Source: Neodontobutis hainanensis
Taxonomy: Eukaryota; Chordata; Actinopteri; Gobiiformes; Odontobutidae
DNA length: 64,000 nt
Reading direction: 5' to 3'
Assembly (NCBI GenBank): GCA_024349245.1
Contig: JALDNG010000004.1
Span: 3,086,001 to 3,150,000, forward strand
Of the stretch, positions 36,796 through 49,388 are shown in pieces (the first letter of the stretch is position 1; each line of letters opens with the position of its first letter). Under the pieces are notes generated by a model. It did no database searches and had not been told where the DNA came from. It saw only the letters and a list, made by a program, of their open reading frames with translations. Both the position numbers and the translations under genes were made by a program.

Positions 36796-37369
36796 CCACC
36801 TGTGAGCTTTTCCAAAATGTAAAATATAGAAAAAACAAACAAACATTATTTTAAAATATTAATTGAAATCACTTTCATAAGCCACATTAACATTGGCAAT
36901 GTTAAGCCAAGTCCTAGAATCTAGTAAGAAATGTATCCACTAACACTGTCCAGATAAAAGATTTTGAGTTACTGACACTCTTTGTTAGTTGAGCTTAAGA
37001 CATGTTCTATATAAAAAAATAAGCTCTGTAGTCAGTGGAGTCTCGCCGCCTCTGATGTGCCGTGTGCTCACTGTCCTACAGACTAACACCAGGCTTCTAA
37101 GGAAAACTAAAAAACATGTTACAAGAACAGTAAGCCAGACCAGCTACAAGCAACACGGCAGAGGATGGACTGTTGTTCCCAGGCATTGATCGTCTGACCA
37201 TGTGTGAATAAAAAATACCACTCAGGGACACAGTAAAGAGTAAACGTAACAAGTGCAGAACTCATTGCTGAGAACATACTCGTAAGAATTCATTGGAGGG
37301 ACAAAGTCTATGTGATACTGTCGTCTGGGTAAGATTTAATTATTTCTGTGAAAGGCCTTTGATTGGACT

Positions 37370-37740
37370 CACCTATAGTGGCAGTAACAAGCTCTCCCGG
37401 AACGCCTGCTCTAAGACCAGATTAAATCTCGAGGTTTGACTGAGGCACCGCTGGCCTCTCACAGTCCTCCTCATTGTTCATTCGCACAAAGAAGCCGAGT
37501 AAATCCCCAGAGAAAGAGCGGCGCTACACAACTTCAATTACAACCATCATAATTAGTAAGTGATTATGAGAAACAGTTAATCTCGGGTCTACAGAGGCTA
37601 ATGCAGCGGGCAGCATTATGAGCGGTGTTACTTTCACTAAGGACTACATTTTAGACAGCGGCACGGTGAACTTTTCACCTCAAAGCCGTCTCTGATTGCC
37701 TCGTAAATGTCAACACACGAAAAGTATGAACAAGTCAGCA
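37370..37740. promoter_or_regulatory. candidate conserved non-coding element near the ldlrad4 start exon
   Basis: About 370 bp of balanced, repeat-free sequence 2.2 kb 3' of the start-codon exon (in the gene's direction). It includes CATCATAATTAGTAAGTG, GCAGCATTATGAGCGG and CTCATTGTTCATTCGC. The character resembles deeply conserved vertebrate enhancers, but this is a judgement by eye. Confidence 0.3.
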
Positions 37741-37954
37741 ATTAATAAAGGTTACTGTATTTAGACGGGAGCGTTCTGTGAGTGTTTGTATATGATCTAA
37801 TGGCTATAATATATCCTTGGTCTCTTTCAGGGTTAAAATGGTTTTGTGCTTCACATAGCTTTAACTGGTGCCACAAAAACAGTTCCTTTCTCTCTGCTGT
37901 GGGGCTCATAAATAATAATCTCTCCTCCTGAGACTCTTACACTATCCTCAAGAT

Positions 37955-38170
37955 AAAAAAATGACTCCAGACCTGGCACTTTAGCACTTCACTTGTCACT
38001 TTATCACTCATTCACTTTAACAAAGCACTGGACTTTCTGCATTGCACAGCATTTGCACTAATGTGTCTCTGCCTCAGTTGTTTGTACTTCCATCCTCTTT
38101 TATAGCTCTTCTCTTTATTTTAGTAGAAAAGGACTAGGTTTTATTTATCTTTATCTTAATAATATAAAGA
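37955..38170 (+). repeat. probable LINE 3'-UTR fragment
   Basis: GCACTTTAGCACTTCACTT, ACTGGACTTTCTGCATTGCA and a TTTATCTTTATCTTAATAAT end resemble the 3' UTR of fish CR1/L2-type elements such as the one ending near 53534. Confidence 0.4.
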
Positions 38171-39942
38171 GAAGTGCTGTGGACTTAAACATAAACCTAT
38201 GACTGCTTAAAACCAATCTGTCTAGCACCTTATAGTTTTCTCAGTGCAGGTTTAAATACATCATTTAACCATAACATTATAATTGTCAATGCAATTTCAA
38301 AGCCAGGTTATCCTAACACAAAAGCAATCTTTGGTTGCACCATTGTTTTTTGATCCTGTCTCACTTTGTAAAGAACAATCCTCAGATTAATCACGAGCAA
38401 ATTTGCCACAAACCAATTAATTCTCCGTAAGCGACGGCACAAATGTGACAGGTGCTTGACAAGAGTCTTGTCAAAGTCATTTAAATTTAGCCTTTTTTTC
38501 CTCAAAACAATGTTTACCTGATTCAGTTTATATCTCCTTTAAGTTGTCATAATGTTATGGTTGAAAGATGTTCTTACATTTTGGACACAACAAACTGAAA
38601 GAATCCTTATAAATAAATAATTGTGTTCAGTTTGTTTTAGTGAAAGTTGTCATTGTTAGTGATATTTCTAATTCATGTGCTGAGAAAATGCCTCAAAAGC
38701 CACAATCAAAACCACTCACCTATTTACAACTGCCATTGAGTTTATTGCATCATATCAAGCTCCACATTTAGAGTTTACTGTTGTGCCACCTAAACTATAT
38801 CAGACATCCTGTAAACCTGGCACAGTGCATTGTGGGATTGGTAGTAAATGACCTCAGTGTGTGACTTGTAGTAGAATTTAACAAGGCTAATAAGCTGAAG
38901 CGTAAACAACATAATTGACACCACAATAAAAGCACACACAAACCACAGTGAGAGTGGCAGACACTTAAATGTTTAGTGCAGGTGACAAAAATCCTTCGAG
39001 TGGCCGTTGTGGATGTGATTACAAGATACAGCGAAAGAAATGATGTCGCTGGAATCAAGTTTGTTGATGTCCAGCTTTCTGAACATGAACAGGCTTCAAC
39101 TTAAGTGGAGTTCTTGTTCTTAAAAAAAAAAAAAAAAGGAATTGGGTCTGGACAAAAGACAGCAGGGTTCAAGTCTTGCAAAGCAAAATTGGGGAAGGTT
39201 ATTGGTATATGTTTGTTCACAGATCAATCTAACCACTAAACATGGATATTAGACTAGTAACCCATGGCAACTTCTCACAAATACTAACAAGCTAAAATAA
39301 TAATATGGAATATGTTTGAAAATTACAGCAGACTTTACAACCTTTGTATAATCTGAGATACATTTAGTTTTACTGCTTTTCAGCATTGTATGACCATATT
39401 TATATTAACTTATCATTAACATTTTATTAAAGAACTTATACATCAGGTAGAACTATAATTTCCTATCTTAATTTAGTTAGTGTTAGTCTAAGTACTCTAT
39501 AAACATTATCATGTCATAAAATCCGTCATAACTTTACATTTACTCTTTGAACACATAAGATACACTGCAATGGTAAAGCAGGACTAGAACAACTCTTTTT
39601 CTTGTTTATTTCATTTATTTTCATGCTTTTGTAATCTGATTAAGCTGAACTGATTTTATTTTTTTTATTTGTTTTTTATTTTGTTTAATCAAATTCTGTG
39701 AGGTCATTTATTTAAGACATAGAACCATTGTAATATAATAAAACTACAAGACTTTACGCTCAATGTTTCTCCTTTTATATTGGGTTACACCACTACAGCC
39801 TGCTATGTGTCAAAACAAAACCATACCAGTGAGCACTTTAAATGTGAAATGGTATTTGACACGACCACAATCGCGATTCAATCCTATGATGTGTGTGTTT
39901 TCATAAGTTAATAATAAGACTCAAATGGTCCGCCGTGTTTAC
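38171..39942. other. intronic sequence next to the start exon
   Basis: AT-rich with a run of A at 39122-39136. Nothing coding or repetitive was recognised. Confidence 0.4.
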
Positions 39943-40062
39943 CTGTAAAGGCATTTGTGGCCGGTAAGTCAGTTTCCTGCATACTGCTCCGTCCAGCTCT
40001 GTGCCAGCTGCTGCCGATGCTGTGATGGATGCCAGGAGTTCAGCCGGTCCGAGCGGCGGTGA
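39943..40062 (-). CDS. ldlrad4: ldlrad4 exon carrying the start codon (coding part 39943-39982)
   Basis: On the minus strand an ATG at 39982 opens the peptide MQETDLPATNAFT and ends with a single G before the donor GTAAAC (39942-39937). That G joins the AG at the start of the exon at 10189 to make Glu, giving NAFT-E-CKF, the same junction as in mammalian LDLRAD4, where the N-terminus also ends ATNAFTECKF. The start is well placed: the context has A at -3, and the same frame runs back into a TGA stop about 17 codons upstream with no other ATG. The 5' edge at 40062 is inferred from a long C/T tract ending in CCACAG, a strong acceptor, so the first 80 nt would be 5' untranslated and further non-coding exons should lie at higher coordinates. 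No signal peptide is encoded, as expected for a protein inserted by its later membrane segment. A longer open frame across the same bases is out of register and is not used. Confidence 0.9.
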
Positions 40063-43000
40063 CTGTGGCAGGGGGCAGGGAGGGGGGGCGAGAGGAAGGG
40101 GCGGCACCTGTCAGTCTCGCTGCCATCGCTCTTCATCAACAGTCCATGTGCCGTAATCAGGAGAGACCCTGGTATTGCACTATACTATGGACAGGTTAAA
40201 CGTCTGAATACTGATTTAAATGATGGCTGAGAAAAAGTGGGAAGGCAATAGAGGAGTGTTAGCAGCTTGTTTGGGGCTTGTCCAAGGTTAGGGGTCAACA
40301 GATAATAGTTTATGAAGCCGAGTTGTTTTAAAGAGGCGGTAGTCCACAGGTATGACCCCTGACTTGACCTCTCTGCAGCACAGTTAGTCTTGTTATCCTC
40401 CTTCCAAAGTTCAACCAAACTTCTTTTGCTTTTTACTGGCTCTTAAAAAGTTTTTACTTCCTCTTTTCTTTCGTCTCCTCTTATGTCTTCAGTCCAGTTG
40501 CAGTGGCCCCTGGCTCAGCACGACGCAGCAATGTCTCCTCACACTGGCACCGCAGCTAGACAGAAACACAAAGACAAAGTTTTGGTGAATAACAATCAAA
40601 AGCGAATGATGTAAACCTATCTATGAGGCTACCTGCTAGCGGAGTGACCAGTGGAGAAAAAGAGCACAAAAACAACACGTCCGCCCACGCACCCACGCCC
40701 ACGCTAGCACCCGTGGCTGCTTGGCATGGCCCTCTTTAGTTCCCCTCACCCACTAGGTTCTTAGATGAAAGGGAGAAGTTTTTTTTTGTGAGAGCCAAGC
40801 GCCGCCCGTGACCCTATTTCACAGAGCAGCCCAGAGATAGAGCCACATGTCAGCGTGGCACTTTGAAGTCTGGCTGATAAACAGGGCTGGAGGAGGCTAC
40901 GGCTCAGGAAACAACAAAAACTTTATTTACATTTCAAAAAGTGCCAAGTGCCGCTTTTTTTTTGGATGAGAGAGGAAAGTAATAAAAACCCAAACAAGGA
41001 GGTAGAGGGAACAGGGGTAACAGCTCGGTTTTGTTGCTTTAGAAACAACTTAAGTGTAGAGGACCGCTGACAAGTTTTGTTATTATTTTACATTCACATT
41101 CCTGTTTTTCACATTAAAATTATGTTTGTGTAGAAAGTTGGGGAAATAAAAAGCATCTTAGTTTGAAAAATTGTTACAAAAGTCGGCAATTAATTGTATT
41201 TTATCTTAGTCAAAGCCCTGGTGTCTTTGCTAAACATTAACCTGATGTGTGTCTAGCCTAAACAAAACGACAAAAGTCTTTTGATTTGGTTACTCTTTTT
41301 CGAGAAAGGTCTCTTCTTGCTGAAGGGTGACAAATTTTTATTCTTGTGACATTTCAATGAAGCATTATTAACAGTTTAGTCAACTTTTTTTGGTCTTAGT
41401 ATCTTAGAAAGTCAACCAAGTACAAGAGGCAACATGTTTCATTTTTTTACTCAAAAAATGCCATAATTTTTCCTCTAACATAATTAGACATTACTCCACA
41501 TATCTGGAAACATTATGGACCATTATAAAAAACTACTGCAACGTTTCATCTTGAATGTCAGATAAGTCCTGGTAGCATCACAAACAGGAAACAAGCCCAA
41601 AAAAGGCCCATGTTTATAGAAAGAGTGAGAAAAGACAGGCTTTACCAAAATGACATGGAAATAAAAGGTGAAAGGGAGGGAATTTGAAACGGTAGGAGCA
41701 GACAGACGGTAAACACACGCCCTGTCTGAGGTTTTGGGAACAAGCTTGGCATGCAGGGTCGCGACAAAGTCTTATCTTCCGCTCCGTTTGCCTGTTCTTA
41801 TCGAGCCTTATCGCAGCGCGGATACACGCTGCGCCGGCAGTGACAAATGGGAAAGGAAAGACGAGAACAGTGACGTACACTGATATTTACTACAGCGTGA
41901 GCCTTCAGCGCGTGCTTATGAGTCAGCATTTGTTCTTTTTGGTGACAAAGCAAAGTGAATGGGCACTGTTTGATGGAACTGAGATTGTGTTAAGTAGAGG
42001 GAAATTATTACATAAGGTTTTTGTAAAGATTATAGAGTTTAAATCCTTGAATGGGTTCAGAAAGGACAAGACAAAGAGAGTTGTATTAAATCATAATGTA
42101 TTAAATATATTCTGCTTGTTCAATACTTTGGATATTTAGGTTTCCATTATAAAATGAAATATCCTATATTAATCATCCGCCGTTGACTTTGACCTTTGAC
42201 TTTGAAGATAATTTCATTAAAATAACACTTTTTGTAACTCTAAAGCTCCATAGAACCCAGTGGAAAGACCCTTACATTCATTCACTGTCTCTTTTTATTT
42301 TACACATACTAGGACAAACTGAGCACTGCAGTGAGCACTGAAGAAGAACACCAGTCATTTTGTTTCTTTTTTAGACACAGATTGGGTCTAAATAATGACT
42401 CTCCACCAAAGAGCCGTTTAAGAGTAATGATAAAGTGAATAATAAAGCAGTGCAGTCAATAAGGTGCAAGGAGTCTGTTCAGAGCTGGAGCTGTGGTGCA
42501 TTCACTGACAGTAGTCCCAGGTGTAAACATTATTCTAAAAGTAATATGTGCAACAATTCAGGCAAAGCAATATTATCAATCTTTTTTCTTGTTTTGAGAT
42601 AGTTTTTAATATACAGCATGTCCCTGCAAGGCTACCGTAGACTGTAGAAAGTAAGGATCTGTAATTGTATCTTGCAATTTTACCACAAAATACTAAACAG
42701 TGCACCTTTAATAGTCAACATAGCTCCTACTATATTAAACATAGTACTTCAACAATCTTTTAAGGCTGTATTTTTGTGATGAACTAGATTAATACATATG
42801 CATATACAAGAGTTTGAAGACCTTTTAAAAAAAAAACTGAATGGAAAGTTGAGTCAAAATGGTAAGAATAAAGAAAATGGGCAGGGAATAAGACTTGGCA
42901 AAAACAAGAGAAGACACAATTAGATCAAAAACCAGAGGAGAGAGCAGAGAGGGAGGAGATCAGACCGACTGAAAACTGAAGAGAGAGGAAGCAGCTGCAC

Positions 43001-43422
43001 TGAACTGCACAGGACTAATTGATTATGGCGTTAGAGCTGAATTACCACAGACTAATCCAGTGTTTGATAGTGAGAGGAGCAGGTTGTGCTTTAGAGTGGG
43101 TGTGCATGCCTGTGTGTCTGTGAGTGGTAATCTGTGGTTTATCCCTGTCACGGCTGATGGAGTTCACAGTCTGAGCGATGACGCAGCAGTTTTTAGCAAT
43201 ATCACAGCTGTGTGTTCAGAGACAGTCAGCGTGGATTCAGTCTGCTTTAGAGTCACATGACCAGTCTCGCTACCAGTAACATACAAGTCAAAAGTAAATT
43301 AAGTATATTGTCAAAAAGCTTCAAAACCCTGCTTCATTTCAAATCCCAAGTCAGACCATTTTAATGCCTTTTCTGATTGATCCAAAATGTAATGCAAGAT
43401 ATTAATATAACAATCTGTATTA
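40063..43422. other. upstream intron or 5' flank of ldlrad4
   Basis: The first 80 bases are the C/T-rich tract of the inferred acceptor. 40490-40570 and 41740-41880 are CpG-rich by local standards and could hold 5' non-coding exons or promoter elements. 40980-42900 is mostly AT-rich. 42950-43260 is balanced, with GGACTAATTGATTATGGCG, and may be a conserved element. The right end of a TTAAAGGTGCA-type MITE sits at about 42700-42712. No further exon could be supported. Confidence 0.3.
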
Positions 43423-43560
43423 AAGGTGCAGTGAGTAGTTTTTGCAGAATCTGGTGTTAAATTTTCAGATTGCAACCTCACATCCTTTTTTCTGGTTACC
43501 TATGGTATCTTTGCAGGAGTGTGATATTGTCCATTAAGAAAATCTGTAGAACCCGGTAAG
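43423..43560 (+). mobile_element. MITE fragment, TTAAAGGTGCA type
   Basis: Begins ATTAAAGGTGCAGTGAGTAG, like the element at 11716-12085. The right end was not located. Confidence 0.4.
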
Positions 43561-43805
43561 ATGATGAGTTTGCTTTATACATTTTGCAGGAAAAAAAGTT
43601 GAACAAAAAGCAACACAACAGAATGAATGTAAGTGTGCCAACTCTGGGCTTAGTTAGTCAACTCTGAGCACTTCTACAAATAGGAACAAGAACTGAAAAA
43701 TCCTTCGCCTGGGTTTAATGTAGATTTAAATGTCTATTTTTCAAATATATACAAAGCTCTGTTCAGTTTAAAAGTAAGTTTCTTTACAGGCCATCACTGT
43801 TATTA

Positions 43806-44262
43806 CAGTGTTGTACTCAAGTCACCAGGTTTCCAGTCCAAGTCAGTTTTGAAGTCCTAAGTGTTCAAGTCCGAGTCCAAGTCCGAGTCTGAGTCAAAGT
43901 CATCCAAACAATTTCAAGTCATGTCCAAATCAAGTCAGTTAATGTGAAGGTCAAGTCCAAGTCTGAGTCAAGGAACCAAAGTTTGTTACAAATCAGAAAA
44001 CATAATTAGGGGGCAAAACTGACACAATAATTGAAATTTCATGAAAAAAGTAAAAAATTGTGAGCCCAATGCATGAGTGCTAAGTCCGAGTTTCTGAGCA
44101 CAATTCTGAGTCTAAGTCCCAGTCATTTGTTCACAAGTCCAAGTCTAGTCACACGTTTTTGCAACACAAGTCCAAATCTGAGTCCAATCTGTCAAAAACC
44201 AAGTCCAAGTCGAATCTATCCAAGGCTCAGGCTCAAGTCGAGTCACAAAAATTAGACTGATG
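43806..44262 (+). mobile_element. hAT-related element rich in AAGTC motifs
   Basis: Starts CAGTGTTGTACTCAAGTCAC and carries more than twenty AAGTC/GAGTC motifs in two clusters (43815-43980 and 44080-44250) around an AT-rich centre. This is the same style as the subterminal repeats in 19684-20533. The target duplication was not found, so the right boundary is approximate. Confidence 0.6.
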
Positions 44263-45943
44263 ACTCGTTATCATTATAATAAGGAATACTACCCAGCGAA
44301 CTGCAAACCACTGTGAAATAAAAAAAAAGAACACTTTACAGATCCATTTTAATTAAAGTGTCAATGAAGATGTTTTAGTTGGTGATAAGGATGTATGGCA
44401 TGAATACTATCACACTATCACCGCCTCACTACTATGCTCTATCGTGGATAAATTAAAATAGCAAATGGTCTCTTTAGGAGCCCATGAGTTTGTATCTGAT
44501 ACCATTACATACTACTTTACATAAGACACTTATTCTAAATGGAGATAACTGCACTGTGGAAACTCTGGACAAAATGACCTCTGCAAAAAAACATAGTCCT
44601 ATCAAAAGCTTCAAAGTTTGCACAGCCTGTTGGAGTCAGTTTCCCCTGACCACTGTCCACGGTCTGTTTGTGCCTCTCTGTCTGTCTGTGTGGGTCAGCT
44701 CAGGACAGATACTACAACCAATACTCTGTTTGTCCTTCTGGCTGCGGAACGGTTCATCTGGGGACAGTGTGGTCTGGCCAGGCTTTGTAAAAACATGGGC
44801 TGACGTTGAGCTGGATGCTCCAGGTGGACGTTTGTCTGGTCATTCCGGGACACCTCTGAATCTGGAGTCTTATCTCTGAGCCTGTTTGGCCACCGTCTGA
44901 ACAACTCTAAGACAAACAAAGACGAGTCTGTGAAACTTACATCAGCATTAAGCGCTGGAAAGAAAATAAATGCGTGTTACAAAAGCAAAAGAGGGATTAA
45001 TTATTTAACTTTTTCCAAACTTTTTAACATGGGACAAAATAATAACATCAGAGTTCCTTTGATTGTCACGTATAACCTATGTTAGGTATTTTAGTAGAAG
45101 TGTACATAGACTTTGTCCATGAACATTTTGTGCAATAGTGCTTTTCAGAATACCTTGAAACAAATCCCATGTAGTGTCCACCGTTGCGGCTGATAAAACG
45201 TGGTTATTTTTGTTGGTTTAGAAGTTTCACTCTTAAAAGATGACGAACTTTTCAAAGACTGGTTTCATCCACCTAAGCATTTTTTTCATCCCTTTTGACT
45301 AATGCTTTCAAAAGGTTGGAATTTCAATATTAGGCATAATTAAAAGTATTTTATAATGCTCAAAAACAGGTGTATTTATCCTCCTAAATGGAAATATGGG
45401 CTATTCATAACCAAGTCTTTGAAACCGCGGCTGGTTTTGTTGCTGTACACACACAGTATTGTAGGTGATGGGTCATGTGTTGCAGACTGTGATAAAAAAC
45501 TCAATTAAAACGGCTTTTCTGAATGTGCTGTGTATAAAGAATCTTAAAACCCAAGTAATATCATGTCACACAATTTAATCAGAAAATAACACATTCTGCA
45601 TTAAGGCCCAGTTCTGAATATCCAAACAAAATGTACTCTTTCAAGACCCCATTTAAGAAAAGCAGAGTAATATTTTCTGTGTATGTAAACAGCATTTGTA
45701 GCCTGAGGATAACACGAGGCAGATGATTTAGATGAGCTGCGGTCATGGCAAAACAGAGGTATTGGGATGTCAGCCGGGTATAGAGTTGGATGTGAGGCGT
45801 GAGAGAGAGAAATCAGAGCCATTACTGTTCATTCAACACCGTGTAAACCTTAACCACCAAATATAGACTTCACTCTTCTGATACTCCACACTAACTCTTT
45901 AATTCATTTAATCTATACCATATATCTTATTGCATAAAGATAT
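44263..45943. other. non-coding sequence, open frame without a domain
   Basis: 44480-44880 is open on both strands and less AT-rich, but neither translation contains a recognisable motif and no splice or start context supports it. Confidence 0.35.
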
Positions 45944-46262
45944 AGTCATGTGAAAACGTTACTGCCACCTCTTTGAATTATGTGTTTATCCTGTAGAAAG
46001 ACAATAAAATAAAACTTAGTTATTATCTATTTGACATAAATAAAGCCAAAATGAAAAACTATGTGGGCACAACTAATTACTCCTCAGATTTAAAAGCATG
46101 TAGAGCCACCTTCAGCAGCAATAAATTTAAGTAATTGTTTGCCAGATGACCTCAGTCTCTCACATCATTGTGGTCGACTTTTATGGCCCAACAGTGCTTC
46201 AATTTATTTGGGTTTTTGGCTTTTGCCTGTGCATAGATCTATTAAAGTCTCTTTTGTCATGA
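45944..46262 (+). mobile_element. DNA transposon fragment of a fish-wide family
   Basis: The series GTGAAAACGTTACTGCCACC, AAACTATGTGGGCACAACTA, AGAGCCACCTTCAGCAGCAA and ATGGCCCAACAGTG recalls a dispersed fish element with GTAATTGCCCCC-type ends. Superfamily not determined; the right part is missing. Confidence 0.5.
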
Positions 46263-48349
46263 CTATTATGAGAGTGTCTTAAAGGGGCATAAATCTTGAA
46301 AAGCTACATAGTGTTGCTCATGGAGTTGTTTTAAAATGAGCCCCTTTTCCTACATCCATTGATAAAGCCATCAAAACGTCACATGACTTCTGCCTTACAC
46401 CTGCCTGTCACCTATTTTTACGAAAGTCAAAGAAGGTTATGAAAACAGTTAAATGACAACTTAGACTTAACTTAGAATAAAAAAAAAATTAGTTTGGCTT
46501 GTTTTGCAGTCTATAGTCAAGAAATAAAAACATTTTTATGGCAGACTTAATAGTGTCTGTTATTAATATACAGTCACTGCAGCTACAACTGAAGAAAACG
46601 CACTGAAGTTACAATAATAAACATTCCTTCTAGAGACCTCTATGTGTGTCTGCTTTAAAATGAGCACCAGCCGTACAAATAAAGCACTGAGTGTCACAGA
46701 GAAACTGTATTTCAACTAACAAACCCACATGTACGCTGCATTCAAGTGCCGTTAAGAAAGGTATTGAAGTTTCAATGCAGCGCTGCTCTTATGGCGCTAT
46801 ACTATACTAGACCTCTGAGCTCTCTCTTGTTCGTTAAGGCTTTCAATCACTGCTTTATTGAAGTCACAGTGGCTTTCTGTGTGTAGTAACTGTCTGCTAA
46901 TGTAACTTATGGGCATGTGTAGAAACCTAAGCCAGCTACAACTCAACTATGGGGTCACATCGGGACAAGTGCTTATCAGCCACGCAGCAGTCAGACAGAC
47001 AAACACGGACAGGGGAACAGACCGTTTAACCGTGGGGCTGGTCACATCTGTTACGCTGAAAATTAAAGCATGCTAAAAATGTGATTGCATAACAAGGATC
47101 CAAAACTGGGGCGAAGGAGGTGATTCAGAGTTTGGCTGTAACAGGCGCAGAGGCACTTTCAATTTATATTTGTATCACCAGGATATGTGTTGCAAAGACT
47201 TTACAAAGTCAAAATCAAACACTTTTCAAAGATACCCAAGGTCTAGCATCTTACAGCTGTTCATGTTTTTTTTTTTGCATTGTCTAATTCTATTGTCTAT
47301 AATTGTATAATTGTCAGAATTCTACTTCAGAGGATTGTATTGCACTAATCATGTTCAAATACACACAAGTAGAGGTGAACTGAGATTCCTGCTTGATATT
47401 GATATATGGTTGTCTGTAAGTGGAAGAGGTGGAGGATATAACCTCAAAATTAAATCAAAGTAAGGCTAGGCTTGAGGTGGTTACACTATTTTGTGGATTG
47501 CAAACCAAATAAAGCCATTTACTTATTTAAAATTGTAAAGAACTTCAAATTGCTAAATTCAAGTGTGAATCATTATCTAAACAGCATCATATACAGTTTA
47601 ACAGGTCAGTGAGCATAAGAGCATTCAAAATTCATCCAATGCTTACTCTTTAAAGTCAATCTGTAAAGTTTAAGCAGTTTTCAAGGACGTTTAAAATCTA
47701 TTTTTGAGCTTAAGAGGTACATAACATGCTTTTACTAATGCATATCAGTATATTTTATTTTAAGGATTGTAGCTTAATGATGGTGGAAGAACTTATTTCT
47801 TGTTATCTTAGGTGTATAAGAAATTTAATAGTGGGTTTTATGTATCACTTGGCTTTTTCAATCATTTTCACTTTCTCGAATTCACATTCCGACTCTAAAA
47901 AGTATGATTATAATTGAAGCATTTACAAGGTTTTCAGTCAGCCATGGAAACAATGGTTCTCAAACATTGCAAAAAGCCCCCTTTTGATGCTCGGATTCAA
48001 AGAAAGAGGTCAACTGTGGACACGGCCAGGCACTTTCTGACTCAGAGTCCTTGTCAAAAAAAAAAAGTCTTTGTTTCTTTAAAAAATCCACATAATACTG
48101 CATTGAATTCAGCTTTTTCTTTACATCCATTCATTTGTCATTGACTAGTCATTACTTTACCATGATTGCATTGTTGGTGCAATTACACATCTATTTTGTT
48201 ATTTGTTTTGCAATTAATTTACTTTACATACTCTCTATATTCATTCTAATATGTTCAAGATGTATGCTACTATGTCTGTATTGCTGTAAACGCTTCAAAA
48301 TGACATCCCATTGACTTTACAGTGCTTTGACTTTACAGTGCTTTGTGTT
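46263..48349. other. AT-rich non-coding sequence
   Basis: 46275-46420 resembles a decayed MITE (TTAAAGGGGCATAAATC start). The rest shows nothing I can support. Confidence 0.35.
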
Positions 48350-48725
48350 CGTGTGCTGTGAGTCCTGCTAAGCCACGCTAAAACCAGGGAGCTACAAACT
48401 GCTGCTCATCGATCAGTGACTAAGGCTTTAAGTTACTTTTAACCAACTGCGTGTCAATACCCTAGAGATAGATTTGATTAGCTCTGAGAGGCTCTCAATA
48501 ACGTACAGATGAGACCTGAGGAGGTTGACTAAGGACAAGCCCGCTGTCACACATGGATAGATGTGTAGATTACGCAGGACCCCAGATGATTAATAAAAGA
48601 TCCACTTTAGTGTGCTTCATTAGGCCCGTCCATACTGTACTCCAGTCTGCTGAGGCTGGCTCAAGGCCAGGCCGCAGTTAGTGTGAGCTTTTTAAGGTCA
48701 AGCCCAGCTGCTACTGTCTCACACT
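48350..48725. promoter_or_regulatory. candidate conserved non-coding element
   Basis: Repeat-free, balanced stretch with CATCGATCAGTGACTAAGG, AGATTTGATTAGCTCTGAG and CAGATGATTAATAAAAGATC, next to AT-rich sequence. Inference only. Confidence 0.28.
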
Positions 48726-48823
48726 TCAGTAAAGACCTACTGTTTGTCTTAGAAGGACACACGGCAAGGACAGGTTTTTATAGCTCCGTCTGTGGACTGT
48801 ATAGGACTGTATAGGCAACTTGG

Positions 48824-49388
48824 TGTCAGGATTCATGTCTGTTTTATAGTCTGTCTGATTTGGTTGTGTATTTGTTTCAGTTTTGTTCTGATGTAAGTCC
48901 TTTGTAGTTTTTGAATCTGTTTGTATCTGTTTCAAGTATTTTGTTTCAAGTTGTATTTGAGTTTCTGGTTTTTATTTTGAAATGTTTTACCCCTGTCTGT
49001 GTTTGATGATTTACTTCCTGCCTTGTGTCTTTCCCTCATGTGTGATTCCCTGCCCCGCCCTAATGTGCTTCACCTGTCCCTTGTTGTCGATGTCTGTATA
49101 TGCCGGTTTGTCTGTTTGCTCAGTGCCAGGTCGTTGTGTCGTCTTCCTGATCGTGAGGTCTGTGGTCCTTGTATTTTCATGTCCTGGAGTCCTTGCCTGT
49201 TTTTATTTGAATTGATGTCCTAAGTTCCTAGCCTGTCTTGTCTTGTATTTAGTATTCCTGGATTATTTGTGCTCAGACCATAGCCTTGGTTTATTCTGTT
49301 CCCTGGATATTGTTTTGTTACTTTGTCAGTAAATAAACTTTTGTTTTTGAATTTTCTGCCTGTGTCTGGAGTTGCATCGTTACTGTTA
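48824..49388 (+). mobile_element. probable solo LTR-like retroelement remnant
   Basis: Starts TGTCAGGATTCATGTCTG and runs through T/G-rich U3-like sequence, TCCCTGCCCCGCCCTAATG, a TGTATATGCCGG block, GTGCCAGGTCGTTGTGTCG and an AATAAA signal (GTAAATAAACTTTTG near 49330). It ends near CATCGTTACTGTTAA. The layout resembles fish LTRs that begin TGTCA. No gag or pol is present and no target duplication was confirmed. Confidence 0.5.

Larger units (their letters stand above)
10190..39942 (-). other. ldlrad4: ldlrad4 intron, 29,753 bp, phase 1
   Basis: Bounded by donor GTAAAC at 39942 and acceptor ACAG at 10190 on the minus strand. It is packed with repeats described separately (Tc1, hAT, SINE, LINE tail, minisatellite, microsatellites) and with several unique high-complexity stretches that may be regulatory. 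No additional exon of this gene was recognised inside it. Confidence 0.85.

Noticed and set aside
39901..40107. 68-residue proline-rich frame over the ldlrad4 start exon
   Set aside because: Out of register with the true start. The ATG at 39982 is in another frame and joins correctly to the next exon.
44484..44879. 131-residue open frame
   Set aside because: No recognisable motif, no splice or start support, and the opposite strand is also open over the same bases.
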